From Hirschia baltica ATCC 49814 (GTDB lineage: Bacteria > Pseudomonadota > Alphaproteobacteria > Caulobacterales > Hyphomonadaceae): a stretch of DNA of 64,000 nucleotides. The notes under the pieces were generated by a model. It did not search any database. It was not told the DNA's origin and saw only the letters and a list, made by a program, of their open reading frames with translations. Where the stretch lies: assembly GCF_000023785.1 (NCBI RefSeq), contig NC_012982.1:620001-684000 (forward strand), in the 5' to 3' direction. Position numbers and translations under genes: made by a program. This document shows positions 1-9,021 of the stretch, piece after piece; the first letter of the stretch is position 1; every line of letters begins with the position of its first letter.

Positions 1-336
1 CGTTTGGATGCTCTTGTTTACCGCGCTAAATTTGTTCCAACAATCTTTGCTGCACGTCAGTTCGTAAACCACGGTCACGTGACTGTGAACGGCGTAAAAG
101 CAAACGTTCCTTCATACCGCTTGCGTCCAGGCGACGTTGTTCAGGTTAAAGACAAATCCCGTTCTATGGCTCTTGTGCTTGAAGCACTTGGTTCAGCTGA
201 GCGTGACATTCCTGATTACATCGAAGTTGAGCCAAAAGCGATGACAGCAACATTCGTACGTTTGCCTGAATTGGCTGATGTGCCATATGCATGTCGTATG
301 GAACCAAACTTGGTTGTTGAGTACTACTCATCTTAG
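1..336 (+). CDS. rpsD: 30S ribosomal protein S4, C-terminal part (cut by window start)
   Basis: The reading frame is open at base 1 and ends at a TAG at 334-336, so only the last 111 residues are present. They carry the S4 RNA-binding domain ([13 protein letters not shown], then [12 protein letters not shown]) and the alphaproteobacterial-type C-terminus ending [12 protein letters not shown]4 binds 16S rRNA early in assembly of the small subunit and can repress its own mRNA. The gene is followed by a strong intrinsic terminator, so it appears to be the last gene of its transcript. The family assignment is secure; the missing N-terminus is outside the window. Confidence 0.97.
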   Translation, partial: RLDALVYRAKFVPTIFAARQFVNHGHVTVNGVKANVPSYRLRPGDVVQVKDKSRSMALVLEALGSAERDIPDYIEVEPKAMTATFVRLPELADVPYACRMEPNLVVEYYSS

Positions 337-401
337 ATCTTTAGTTTTCAGCGGCGTTTATGTCAGTTTGATTTTAAATGCTGTTGGATACGCACAAAAC
401 G

Positions 402-437
402 AAAAACCACAGTCACACCGACTGTGGTTTTTTTTTT
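402..437. terminator. Intrinsic terminator between rpsD and the convergent methyltransferase gene
   Basis: An 11-bp perfect stem (404-414 with 420-430) has a 5-nt loop and a run of T from 428 to 437. A-rich sequence lies on the other side, so it can also act for the minus-strand gene that ends at 439. Confidence 0.92.
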
Positions 438-438
438 G

Positions 439-1269
439 CTATTGCTGTGCGCGTTTCATGAGGAAAATACGAGCTTGATCAAGATATGTTGGGCGAGGGG
501 ACGCTGTGAATTCAGGATGTTTATCTATGAATTCTTCAAAAGCTTCTTTTTGACCAATTTCATTGATGTCAGAGCGCCAGCCCCAATCATCAAAGATCAA
601 TACAGAGGTTTCAGCTAAAAGCGGTTCGATAAAGTTTAGAACTTCACACGTTGCTGAGTAGATATCACAATCTATCATAACAATACTGGCTTTATTCATG
701 CCATATTTTTGTATCGTATCGTCATTGCAGGTTTCGTTGAACCAGCCTTTTACAAGATGCACGTTGGATAGATCGACGCCCTGCTTTTCTAAATAAGATT
801 TTGTGGCACCTTCTGTTGAAGCAAAAGCGCCCTTGTCCCAACCTTCTTCTTCAGAACCAGCAGGCATGCCTTTAAATGAATCAAAGCCAATGCTGCGAAT
901 ATGTCCTAGATTTGCTTTTTTTAGAGAATGGCGCATGGTTGCGAGAGAGGTTCCTCGACTAACGCCGAATTCTAGATGATCACCAAATTTATGGCCATTT
1001 TGTTGAAGTTCGTCGATAATTTGATTGCAAATTCGTGCGTATTTTTGCTCAGGAATAAGTGGTTTCCACTTCGCTAAACCATATGCCATAGCAACACGCT
1101 TTAGCTTTAGTTTAGTTTTCCATTTTGCTTCGTTCAGCTCATAACGTGCTTTTTTTAGCGGCGATAATATACCAAGATGAGAGAGTGTAGATTTAAGTGC
1201 GTGTATCATAGTGAAAACTTCATCCATATCGGGGTTTGGATTTAAGTGACTGATATCCGACTGTTTCAT
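439..1269 (-). CDS. TylF/macrocin O-methyltransferase-like SAM-dependent methyltransferase
   Basis: This 276-residue protein has a class I SAM-binding fold. Motif I is FGVSRGTS (residues 101-108). GFDSFKGMP (128-136), IDCD (199-202) and FDDWGW (226-231) match the TylF-like family, whose acidic residues bind a divalent metal and activate a hydroxyl. About 90 N-terminal residues precede the core and look basic and helical. Family members methylate sugars of macrolides or surface glycans; no glycan or antibiotic genes adjoin it here, so the substrate is unknown. It is transcribed alone and converges on rpsD. The start chosen is the most upstream ATG; its ribosome site (GGGT) is weak. Confidence 0.75.
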   Translation of the reverse strand: MKQSDISHLNPNPDMDEVFTMIHALKSTLSHLGILSPLKKARYELNEAKWKTKLKLKRVAMAYGLAKWKPLIPEQKYARICNQIIDELQQNGHKFGDHLEFGVSRGTSLATMRHSLKKANLGHIRSIGFDSFKGMPAGSEEEGWDKGAFASTEGATKSYLEKQGVDLSNVHLVKGWFNETCNDDTIQKYGMNKASIVMIDCDIYSATCEVLNFIEPLLAETSVLIFDDWGWRSDINEIGQKEAFEEFIDKHPEFTASPRPTYLDQARIFLMKRAQQ

Positions 1270-1568
1270 TACCCAGTTTTACTATCTTAGATTGTTTTAT
1301 TGTCCTTAAATTTTGCTGGGATACATCGAAATACCCTTAAAACTTATATTATTTTATGGTTAATGTCATCCCGAACGTGACAAAAATGAAAGATTGCTAC
1401 TTGTGGGTGACCATAATTGGCCAATAAATTTAATCTGTTCAAACCCTTGGTCAGCTAAGAAAAATTATGCTCTTATAAAAATCCCGCAGATTTCTATGGG
1501 AATATTGTTGTTTTGAGGTCTATTTGTCGTGGACCTGCGTGTTATGGATATTGAATAAAGGTAAGTGC
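1270..1568. other. AT-rich spacer between divergent genes, no gene seen
   Basis: Both flanking genes are transcribed outward from here, so their promoters must lie in it. I see no convincing small ORF, RNA or repeat. Confidence 0.5.
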
Positions 1569-2399
1569 ATGTTTGATCGTCCAAATATAGAGGAAATTCG
1601 GAAGGCGACACTGGCCAAGCCGGGCAAGAAAATTTCATTGGACGAGTACACAACTGATGGAACTGAATTATTCCCAGATAAAGATGAAGCTAAACGATCC
1701 CTGAAAGACGATGCACTGGCGATTGATGAATTGCAGGACCGTCTCTACGCTGAGAAAACACAGGGCATGCTGCTTATTTTGCAGGGCATAGATACATCTG
1801 GCAAAGATGGCACAACAAAAGCTGTGTTCTCTCAAACATCACCTTTAGGCTTGCGCGTTCATGCTTTTGGTAAGCCTTCTTCAAATGAATTGGCCCGTGA
1901 TTATCTTTGGCGCATTCATAATTTTATACCGCGTCTGGGTGAAATTGCTGTGTTTAATCGCTCTCACTATGAGGATGTTTTGATTGGGCGCGTGCGAGGG
2001 CTAGCACCCATGTCTCAGATTGAGCAGCGCTATGAGCAGATCAATAATTTTGAAAAGCATCTGACGCAAAACAATATCAAGATTGTAAAAGTGATGCTGC
2101 ACATCTCACGGCGTACGCAGGGGGAGCGATTACTTGAACGTCTTGAGAACCCCAATAAGCGTTGGAAGTTTAATCCGGGTGATTTAGAAGACCGCAAATT
2201 ATGGGATGAGTATCAAGAAGCATATGAAATTGCGGTCAATGAATGCTCGACTGATGAGGTGCCTTGGTTTGTGGTGCCAAGCGATAGCCGCGTGCGTCGT
2301 AAAGCGATTGTCGCGCGTCTTGTGCGTGGGGCTTTGGAAGATATGGACCCGAAAATCCCTGATCCGGGCTATCGACCGGATCAGTTCGTGATTGATTAA
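1569..2399 (+). CDS. PPK2-family polyphosphate kinase
   Basis: This polyphosphate:nucleotide phosphotransferase uses polyphosphate to phosphorylate nucleotides. The Walker A loop is GIDTSGKDG, followed by KPSSNELARDYLWR and the lid/Walker B region FNRSHYEDVLIGRV. This order looks more like class III (AMP/ADP-using) PPK2 than class I, but I cannot settle the class by eye. The ATG at 1569 is preferred because AAAGG at 1557-1561 lies 7 nt upstream; a longer in-frame start at 1524 lacks a ribosome site. At 276 residues it is a single-domain PPK2. It is transcribed alone. Confidence 0.9.
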   Translation: MFDRPNIEEIRKATLAKPGKKISLDEYTTDGTELFPDKDEAKRSLKDDALAIDELQDRLYAEKTQGMLLILQGIDTSGKDGTTKAVFSQTSPLGLRVHAFGKPSSNELARDYLWRIHNFIPRLGEIAVFNRSHYEDVLIGRVRGLAPMSQIEQRYEQINNFEKHLTQNNIKIVKVMLHISRRTQGERLLERLENPNKRWKFNPGDLEDRKLWDEYQEAYEIAVNECSTDEVPWFVVPSDSRVRRKAIVARLVRGALEDMDPKIPDPGYRPDQFVID

Positions 2400-2432
2400 A
2401 CGAGACTTCACATTCTGAAGGCTATGCTTGAT

Positions 2433-3017
2433 TTAGACGAGTGCTTTAAGCATGGAATTTAAGCGATCAAAGTCAGTCTCCAGTTCTGGGTTTTTGATGA
2501 CATCAAAAGCTGCAAAAGTGGGCTGAGGCTGCATTTTGAAAAACCGTGCTGTTGTATGCATCGGTAGCAATAAATCATCCAGTGAGCGCCCCTCTAAGAG
2601 ATATTCATTGGGATCATCAAAGGCTTCTGCTGGGGCGTTGAGGGTGACTGATAGCATGTATTTTGTATCAGAGCGTGTTCCGCCGCTTCCGTAATTGTGC
2701 TTGGGAGCGCGTGAGCTGCGGCCATCATTATCACAAAGAGGGCCGTTGGTGCCGGCGGTGTAGACATCATCAATGTATTTTTTCATGCGCCAAGGTGGTC
2801 CCATCCAATAGATTGGAAATTGGTAGAATATGAAGTCTGCCTGCACGTGTTTTTCTAGTTCTTCTTCAATATCAAATGCTTTGGCCGTTTCTGTGATGGA
2901 GACTTCTGCGCCTCTGGAAGAAAAGAAATTAGAAACTTGTGACACAAGAGAAGCATTTAGCTCTCCCGGCGCAAAGGAGTATGGCTCATGCCCGTTGATG
3001 ATTAAAACGTTTTTCAT
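2433..3017 (-). CDS. mdaB: NADPH:quinone reductase of the MdaB flavodoxin-like family
   Basis: The protein (194 residues) starts with the flavodoxin-fold element NVLIINGHEPY, continues with FYQFPIYWMGPPWRMKKYID, and has the GTNGPLCDNDGRSS and YGSGG segments typical of MdaB. Relatives reduce quinones by two electrons with FAD and NADPH and so avoid semiquinone radicals. The divergent neighbour at 3231 encodes an HxlR regulator, a common arrangement for redox-responsive control of such enzymes. The 213-nt spacer between the two genes is very AT-rich and should hold both promoters. Confidence 0.9.
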   Translation of the reverse strand: MKNVLIINGHEPYSFAPGELNASLVSQVSNFFSSRGAEVSITETAKAFDIEEELEKHVQADFIFYQFPIYWMGPPWRMKKYIDDVYTAGTNGPLCDNDGRSSRAPKHNYGSGGTRSDTKYMLSVTLNAPAEAFDDPNEYLLEGRSLDDLLLPMHTTARFFKMQPQPTFAAFDVIKNPELETDFDRLNSMLKALV

Positions 3018-3230
3018 TGAGATACCTGTTTGGAATTTTATGTAATTGGATCTTGAATGCTTTTATTGCGCGATAAATGCATTGCTGAATTGCCTCTTTA
3101 GGTATACTTTTTCAACTAGTTTACTTTTAGTAACTGGTTGTGAAATTTATGTATAGATTTGATTTTGTTATGAAAAATAATTTATTTTTTAAATTCAGCA
3201 TACAGGTTTGATGTGAAAGAGGCGTGAAGA

Positions 3231-3617
3231 ATGGCAGAACGCAAGAAAGCAAAAGAGCCTCGCAAAATAATAAGCGAGCCATGTTCGGTTGAATTGAGCA
3301 TGCGGATTCTGGGCGGAAAGTGGACTGGTTCGATCCTTTATCATCTCAAAGACGAGCCGGTGAGATTTAACGACCTATCGCGCGGGCTTGTTGGAGCGAG
3401 TAAAAAAATCCTGACAGAAAGATTAAGACACTTGGAGAGCCATCAATTGATTGAGCGGCGCATTTTACCGACATCTCCTATTGGAGTTGAGTATGCCATC
3501 ACACCGATTGGACAGGCGGCTATCGAGGGATTGGAAGTATTGAAAACATGGTCTGAAAATTTACCCGAACCGATTAAAACCATGTGCCGAGATAATCTGA
3601 TCGGTCATCAAAATTGA
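3231..3617 (+). CDS. HxlR-family winged-helix transcriptional regulator
   Basis: This 128-residue protein has the complete HxlR winged helix: PCSVELSMRILGGKWTGSIL, then RFNDLSRGLVGASKKILTERLRHLE and a wing ending EYAITPIG. HxlR proteins respond to oxidants, electrophiles or disulfide stress, often through one N-terminal cysteine. A Cys in EPCSV sits at the usual place just before the first helix. It is divergent from mdaB, which is the obvious candidate target. There is a second Cys near the C-terminus (MCRDN). Confidence 0.92.
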   Translation: MAERKKAKEPRKIISEPCSVELSMRILGGKWTGSILYHLKDEPVRFNDLSRGLVGASKKILTERLRHLESHQLIERRILPTSPIGVEYAITPIGQAAIEGLEVLKTWSENLPEPIKTMCRDNLIGHQN

Positions 3618-3645
3618 TCCTTGCGATAATTATCAGAAGTTTTAC

Positions 3646-3691
3646 TTGACGTTTTTATTGAAAAACGATATTGAAAATTATTGTTTTTCAA
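3646..3691 (+). promoter_or_regulatory. Candidate promoter with inverted repeat upstream of the small lipoprotein gene
   Basis: TTGACG at 3646-3651 resembles a -35 box, and GATATT at 3667-3672 is a weak -10 candidate with short spacing. An inverted repeat with 12-nt arms and one mismatch (3658-3669 and 3680-3691) overlaps it, as an operator or a hairpin would. This rests only on pattern. Confidence 0.4.
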
Positions 3692-3704
3692 TAAGGAACA
3701 GATT

Positions 3705-4067
3705 ATGCAGTTGATAAAAATCGCGGCAATTTTGCCATTGGCTTTCGTTGCGACGGGATGCATTAATGTGCAGGCAAATGGCCATGGAGATTTTGATTTT
3801 CATGATGCCCAGTCTCTTTCAGGGGCTGTTGTTCAAGAAAATCAGATCATGATTACAGTTTCATCTAACGGATGTACCGATAAATCCTTTATCGATGCAG
3901 ACGTTGAGCGCGATGGCAAAAATCATTTCGAGGTCGAGTTTGAACGTATCCGGGAAGACCATTGCCGGGCTTTAATGCGTGAGGGTAAGACGCTGACTTA
4001 TACATTCCAGGAATTAGGTATTCCTGATGGATCCACAGTGGAAATTGAAAACCAAGTTCGCGGCTAA
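3705..4067 (+). CDS. Small exported lipoprotein of unknown function
   Basis: A hydrophobic leader (IAAILPLAFVATGC) ends in a lipobox-like VATGC, so the mature protein probably begins at that Cys and is lipid-anchored. The mature part is about 100 residues, with two further cysteines (NGCTDK and EDHCRAL) that could form a disulfide, and a C-terminal LGIPDGSTVEIEN segment. I do not recognise a characterised family. The ATG at 3705 is favoured over an upstream in-frame codon at 3681 because AAGGA (3693-3697) lies 7 nt before it. It is followed by a convergent long gene. Confidence 0.7.
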   Translation: MQLIKIAAILPLAFVATGCINVQANGHGDFDFHDAQSLSGAVVQENQIMITVSSNGCTDKSFIDADVERDGKNHFEVEFERIREDHCRALMREGKTLTYTFQELGIPDGSTVEIENQVRG

Positions 4068-4126
4068 TCTCCAAACCATCCGCTAATTTGTGTTTAAACT
4101 TCTCAAGCTGCCTTATGTCGTCGCCT

Positions 4127-6532
4127 CTATGCAAAGGCGGCTTGAGCTTCTTCTATCCAGTCATAAACTTCTTCATGATCAAGCGCGTTGCCATTTTGAG
4201 CAATGCGTGCGCCATCTTTTGTTTTCAAAAACGATACTGCTGATGCAAAGAGATCTCTTGAGGAGCTTTCTGCAAGATCTTCAACGCAGCGAACGCCGGC
4301 ACCAACAAGAATTTGAGCATCGTGCACGCGCAAGGATGGCATGTCGATCATAAGCAGAGCTTGATCCTGCCAATCAATAAGCGTTGCGGGTGTCATATAA
4401 CCACCGCCAAGCTTTGCCGATAGGTCTTTTGCTTTGGCTTGAACAAAATCACCAACTGTATGGATGCCGACATTGCGCATGCGTGCAGCTGTTTTCTTGC
4501 CGATAGAGGGCGCATCAACGATTGGAGATTCATTGCTTAGTGGTTCACGGCGAGACGTACGCGAAGATGCATATGTATCTTCTTCAGCTGTGTCTTCGTA
4601 ATCCACTGTTTCAGATGAATCATCTTCATTGAGACCTAGATCGTCATCATCCATTGCATCGATCATGGCGTCATATGTTGTGACGTCCATATCTTCATCT
4701 GGGTCATTTTCAACGGGTTCAAACCTTGTGCCTTTCGACACTTGTTTGAGTTGAGCAGCAAAAGCGGATTCTGCTTCATCATATTCTTTAGATTTTGACT
4801 CAGAATGCTCGCCTGTTGTTTTGACGCGGTATTTGGGTTTCTCAGGTTGGGGCTCTGTGTTTGTTGATTTTGCCGTTTGTTGCTTGGCCTCAGGAGCAGA
4901 TGCTTCTGCGGCAGCTGCTGCGCGCTGCTCAGCTTCTCGCTGTTCAGCTTCGCGTTGAGCGGCTGTCTTGTGCGCTGCTGTAAGGAGGGCGGCGGCTTCA
5001 GCCGTTTCGTCGCAATCAGTTTGTCCACGGTTTTTGCGTTTGGAATCTTTTTCAGCCTGCTTTGTGGCTTTGGCTTGAGCTGCTGCGCGTTCCTCAGCTT
5101 CTTTCTTCGCATTCGCTCCTGCGCGGGCTTGTTTGGCAGCTTCGGCTTTTTCAGTTGCGGCTTTTTCTGCTGATGCCTTTTCTTCGGCTTTGATCCGCGC
5201 TTCCTCGTCTGCTTTGGCTTGGAGGGCAGCTACTTTTTCAGCTTTTGCATTGGCAGCTGCTTCAATTTTGGCTTGAGCAGCGGCGGCTTTTTCTGCTTTG
5301 GCACGCTCTTTTGCGTCGGCTTTTTCTTGTGCAATGCGCTGCTTTTCAGCCTGTTTTGCTTCTTTAATAGCTAAACGTTCAGCTTTTTTATCAATCTTAG
5401 ATGATGCGTCTTTGGCTTGAGTGGTGATTGATGTGTCAGCCATCGCAACCGTTGCAGCAGCAGATGCTACAACAGGCGTTGCTTCTTCTATCACTTTGGC
5501 TGGCTGTGCTGGGGCTTCAGTTTGTGCGTTATTGTGTGAGATAATAACGGGCGTTGCACCCGCGCGGGCGACGTGTTTTTCACCAATTTTACGCATACGC
5601 TGCGCATCAAGCTCTTTAAGGGGAATGCGCAGAACTTGTTGCGCATGCATTTTACGAATTTGCTTGTCATCATCGGGTAGTTTTTTGATGACTTTACCGG
5701 TTTTGCGAAGCTCTTCATACATCGCCGTTACAATACGGCGATCATTGGCATCTTCTAGTTTGCTTGTAATCCAGCGGATAGGAATGTCGAGTGTTGCCAA
5801 GAAACCGTTGATGGACAAATTCGATTTTGGTGGTGCAACGCCAGCTTCTTCAAAAGCGCGCATATAGATCGCAGCTAGCCCAGATGTGGCGTATGCAACT
5901 AGGTCTGAAATGACGTCTAGAAGTGTATCATCAAGCCCATCTTCTGGGACTTTGACGCCAGCATCCACATTGTAGTGATCAAGCAGAGTGTTGTAATGTG
6001 GATGAGATTTTTCTGCACCAGCGCGAACCATATCGGATACAAATCCTGGGCCTTCACCTGTTGGTACAACTGGATAGCCTTTGGTTTCTATGCGGCGTGC
6101 AATTTCTGGACGGGATTTAGCAATTGACCATTCAACAGCGCGGTGAATGGCACCTTCTTCTTCTGTTTGACCTGTGTGAAAAGGTTGGATTGGGTCGGCG
6201 TAGTAATGGCTCATCACGCCCAGAGCATAGGCTGCATCAGACCATTTCTTTGCCTTAAGCGCCATGACAGATTTTGCATACCATTCAAGGGCTGCATCAC
6301 GTGCGCCGCCCCATTCACCTTCTTCAATATGAAGAACATGATTTTTGAAATCTTTAAATTCGGCGTCAGGCGCTTTAGCGCCTTTTAGGAGGTCGTCATG
6401 CATGACAAGCATGAGGTCGTGCCAGCGCTGCGCGTGCTCACCTTTTAAAAGAGTAAGTGCACCAATAGCGATGTGGTGATGCGTTGATCGACAACGATGC
6501 GCGCTGATGACGCGAAAGAGGAGCGAGGTCAT
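4127..6532 (-). CDS. Zn-dependent phospholipase C/S1-P1-like domain fused to a DUF4332 domain by a long Ala/Lys/Glu linker
   Basis: Residues 1 to about 260 show a His-rich zinc-site pattern as in bacterial phospholipase C and S1/P1 nucleases: THHHIA near 17-22, HYYADPIQPFH at 109-119 and a further His at 130. Residues from about 370 to 560 are low-complexity, TolA-like (Ala, Lys, Glu, Gln) and probably a long helix or coil, followed by an acidic stretch near 600-650. The last 120 residues begin APSIGKKTAARM and match DUF4332, a helix-hairpin-helix-like domain. There is no clear signal peptide, so cytoplasmic action is plausible. The substrate is unknown. It is transcribed alone. Confidence 0.75.
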   Translation of the reverse strand: MTSLLFRVISAHRCRSTHHHIAIGALTLLKGEHAQRWHDLMLVMHDDLLKGAKAPDAEFKDFKNHVLHIEEGEWGGARDAALEWYAKSVMALKAKKWSDAAYALGVMSHYYADPIQPFHTGQTEEEGAIHRAVEWSIAKSRPEIARRIETKGYPVVPTGEGPGFVSDMVRAGAEKSHPHYNTLLDHYNVDAGVKVPEDGLDDTLLDVISDLVAYATSGLAAIYMRAFEEAGVAPPKSNLSINGFLATLDIPIRWITSKLEDANDRRIVTAMYEELRKTGKVIKKLPDDDKQIRKMHAQQVLRIPLKELDAQRMRKIGEKHVARAGATPVIISHNNAQTEAPAQPAKVIEEATPVVASAAATVAMADTSITTQAKDASSKIDKKAERLAIKEAKQAEKQRIAQEKADAKERAKAEKAAAAQAKIEAAANAKAEKVAALQAKADEEARIKAEEKASAEKAATEKAEAAKQARAGANAKKEAEERAAAQAKATKQAEKDSKRKNRGQTDCDETAEAAALLTAAHKTAAQREAEQREAEQRAAAAAEASAPEAKQQTAKSTNTEPQPEKPKYRVKTTGEHSESKSKEYDEAESAFAAQLKQVSKGTRFEPVENDPDEDMDVTTYDAMIDAMDDDDLGLNEDDSSETVDYEDTAEEDTYASSRTSRREPLSNESPIVDAPSIGKKTAARMRNVGIHTVGDFVQAKAKDLSAKLGGGYMTPATLIDWQDQALLMIDMPSLRVHDAQILVGAGVRCVEDLAESSSRDLFASAVSFLKTKDGARIAQNGNALDHEEVYDWIEEAQAAFA

Positions 6533-6931
6533 ATCGGCTTCCCTGAGAAATATGTCATGAAGGAACCCGAATATTGCGAAATAGCAAATAATCAGACCTT
6601 CTTAATTAACTATTTTTCGCGGGATATGGTTACCAGACAGTAAATGGTCAGGCGAGAATTTCAATTTTAGTGTTAAACGTTGGAATTTCAAAAGCGGCTA
6701 AAAGACAGAAATCTTTATTTGAATAGAGTTTGAGCTTGCAAAGCTATGATGCTTGCAACAGGCGCGAAATAAGGCCCTTTGCTTGGTATAACCCTGTTAA
6801 CCAACCATTTTGATGGTAATTTAGCTGTGAAATTCATTTTCAAATTATTGCGACACAAAACCTTAGCTTAGGTGTTTCGTTAATACTCTTAAGGAATACT
6901 GCACGCTGAAGAAGGATGAGGTCATATTCAT
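6533..6931. other. Divergent intergenic region, promoters only
   Basis: About 400 nt separate two outward-facing genes. I see short inverted repeats (for example ACCAT/ATGGT near 6804-6818) and several TTAA words. None of the TTAA pairs has the exact 7-nt spacing of a CtrA box, so I do not call one. No small gene was seen. Confidence 0.45.
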
Positions 6932-8962
6932 ATGAAGATTAATACGCGCTTGATCGCTGTCGCATTGGTTCCGTTAATAGGACTATTGTGTTTTGGCGGC
7001 TTTTTTGTATTTCAAGGTTATTTGAAACAGCAATCAGCTCAACATGCGATTGAGCGTATTGATCATGCGCCCCAACTCACGGAGCTGACACACGCGTTAC
7101 AAAAAGAACGTGGCTTGTCCGCCGGATACATTTCTTCTAAAGGCAACACATTTGTTCGCGAGCTTAAACAGCAACGCGCAGACACAGACTTGAAAGTCTT
7201 GCAATTTACTGATGTTGCAAACGAATTAAAACAAGATGCTGATCTTGTTGCAGATGTCTCAAAGCTAGAGGCAGATCTCAAGCAATTGCCGGCTATGAGG
7301 GGGAAGGTGTCTAGCCTGAATACTGATGTTGAAACTATGGCAGAATATTATACGTCGACGATCCACGATAGCATCATCACGACATATGAGTTGGCATCCC
7401 ATTTAGACGATAGGCATATTGTATTATTAAACTCAGTCTTTTCATCCATTATGATGGCAAAAGAGCATGCTGGTATTGAGCGGGCATTGGGGGCAACGGG
7501 TATTAGCGCCGGTAAATTTCCTGGTGATGTTTATCAAAGATTTTTGGAAGAATCAGCCCTACAAAAAGCTTATTTTGAGTATGCTCTCATGTTTGCGACA
7601 CCAGAAGAGCGTGATTTCATTCATGAAACCAACGACAATCCCATCAATGCTAGGGTGAACCAATATCGAGAACGCTTGCAACAGGCAGAGGTGTCCGGTG
7701 AGGGTATTGTAGGACTAACGAGTACGGAATGGTTTGCAGCGGCTACTCAACGAATAGAATTGCTGAGAAGTATAGAAAACCGTATGGAAAATGACCTTCA
7801 TAACGCTGCCGTTCAATCTATGGTCAACGCGAATAACGCTGTTTTCTCATCTCTGTTTTTTCTTGTTGCTGTAATGGTGTTGTGTGGCATTTCGGTATGG
7901 CGGTTGAGTGTTGGATTGACGCGGCCAATGAAAACTTTGGTAAATGCGCTGAATGTACTGACCAATGGCGATAACTCTCAAGATGTTGAAGGTAAATCCC
8001 GCACTGATGAAATTGGAGAGATTGCGCGTGCGGTTGAGATATTTCGCCAAATGGACATTGAACGTCAGGCGGCTCAGGCAAACAAAGTGTTGCAAGAGAA
8101 AGAGGAAAAAGCACGCGCGGATAGAATCTCTGCTTGTGTTGATGAGTTCAAGACCCGTTCGAACAATGCTATCGCCAGTGTCGGTGCTACTTCAGAAAGC
8201 TTGAATGAAGTATCTGAGTCACTGAACCGCGCTGTGGAAGAAGCGCGCACAGGAGCGATTGTTGCAAGGTCTTCATCTGCTGAAGCGAGTGGTGCGGTGC
8301 AGGCTGTTGCGGCTGCGGTAGAAGAATTGTCAGCATCTATTCATGATATAAATGCAAGAATTGCCTCGTCCCGTGAAGCAACCGAAAATGCAGCTAGTGC
8401 GGCAAGCCAAGCGACGGCAAGGGTGCAGACATTGGAGCGTTCGGCAGATGCCATTAATAGCGTGATTACAACAATCGCCGAGATTGCTTCGCAAACGAAC
8501 CTATTGGCGCTTAACGCAACGATTGAAGCAGAAAGAGCAGGGGAATCTGGGCGCGGGTTTGCTGTTGTCGCGCAGGAAGTTAAAAATCTAGCCAACCAGA
8601 CAGCAAGGGCGACGGATCAGATTTCTAGTCAGATTGCAAGTATTCAATCAGAAACGCTTGCAGCGGTGCAAGGAATTAATGGAATTACTCAGCAATTTGA
8701 GGAACTTTCAGAGGCTTCTCAAGCTATTGCTGTTGTTATGGATCAGCAAACATCTGCGACGATGTCTATCAGTGAAAGCGTACAATCTGCGGCTCAAGGG
8801 TCGAGTGTTGCTTCCGAAGGCGTCGAGAATCTTGCGCGTTCAACTGAAATGACATCAGGCGATGCTGTCGCGGTCAAAGGTGCGTCTGAACAAGTTGGTC
8901 TTATGTCCAGAGAGCTGGAAATCGTGATCGACAAGTTTTTGAAGGATGTGAATGCAGCCTAA
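6932..8962 (+). CDS. Methyl-accepting chemotaxis protein with NIT (nitrate/nitrite-sensing) domain
   Basis: The order is: TM helix 1 (residues about 8-29), a periplasmic helical domain with the NIT signature ([19 protein letters not shown], then LKQQRADTD), TM helix 2 (about 303-323), a HAMP domain (from about 324, [13 protein letters not shown] and [14 protein letters not shown]), and a cytoplasmic signalling domain with the tip sequence [20 protein letters not shown] and [12 protein letters not shown]. It should bind CheA/CheW and control swimming. NIT domains are linked to nitrate/nitrite sensing, but the ligand here is inferred. GAGG at 6918-6921 supports the start. No C-terminal CheR-tethering pentapeptide is visible. 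Confidence 0.93.
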   Translation: MKINTRLIAVALVPLIGLLCFGGFFVFQGYLKQQSAQHAIERIDHAPQLTELTHALQKERGLSAGYISSKGNTFVRELKQQRADTDLKVLQFTDVANELKQDADLVADVSKLEADLKQLPAMRGKVSSLNTDVETMAEYYTSTIHDSIITTYELASHLDDRHIVLLNSVFSSIMMAKEHAGIERALGATGISAGKFPGDVYQRFLEESALQKAYFEYALMFATPEERDFIHETNDNPINARVNQYRERLQQAEVSGEGIVGLTSTEWFAAATQRIELLRSIENRMENDLHNAAVQSMVNANNAVFSSLFFLVAVMVLCGISVWRLSVGLTRPMKTLVNALNVLTNGDNSQDVEGKSRTDEIGEIARAVEIFRQMDIERQAAQANKVLQEKEEKARADRISACVDEFKTRSNNAIASVGATSESLNEVSESLNRAVEEARTGAIVARSSSAEASGAVQAVAAAVEELSASIHDINARIASSREATENAASAASQATARVQTLERSADAINSVITTIAEIASQTNLLALNATIEAERAGESGRGFAVVAQEVKNLANQTARATDQISSQIASIQSETLAAVQGINGITQQFEELSEASQAIAVVMDQQTSATMSISESVQSAAQGSSVASEGVENLARSTEMTSGDAVAVKGASEQVGLMSRELEIVIDKFLKDVNAA

Positions 8963-9021
8963 GTTACGCGAATAAAAGGAAGCGATTTGTAATGGCTCCC
9001 TTTGTATTTTTTCGACGAAAT

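Noticed and set aside
1524-1568. Upstream extension of the polyphosphate kinase
   Set aside because: The extra 15 codons have no ribosome site and a Trp/Cys-rich sequence unlike the family N-terminus. The ATG at 1569 has a good site.
4877-5173. Plus-strand Cys/Phe/Ser-rich frame
   Set aside because: It is antisense to the Ala/Lys/Glu-rich linker of the DUF4332 fusion. Such codons give long reverse frames by composition, and there is no ribosome site.
6533-6931. CtrA-type boxes (TTAA-N7-TTAA) before the chemoreceptor
   Set aside because: TTAA words are present, but no pair has the exact 7-nt spacing, so a cell-cycle regulator site is not supported.
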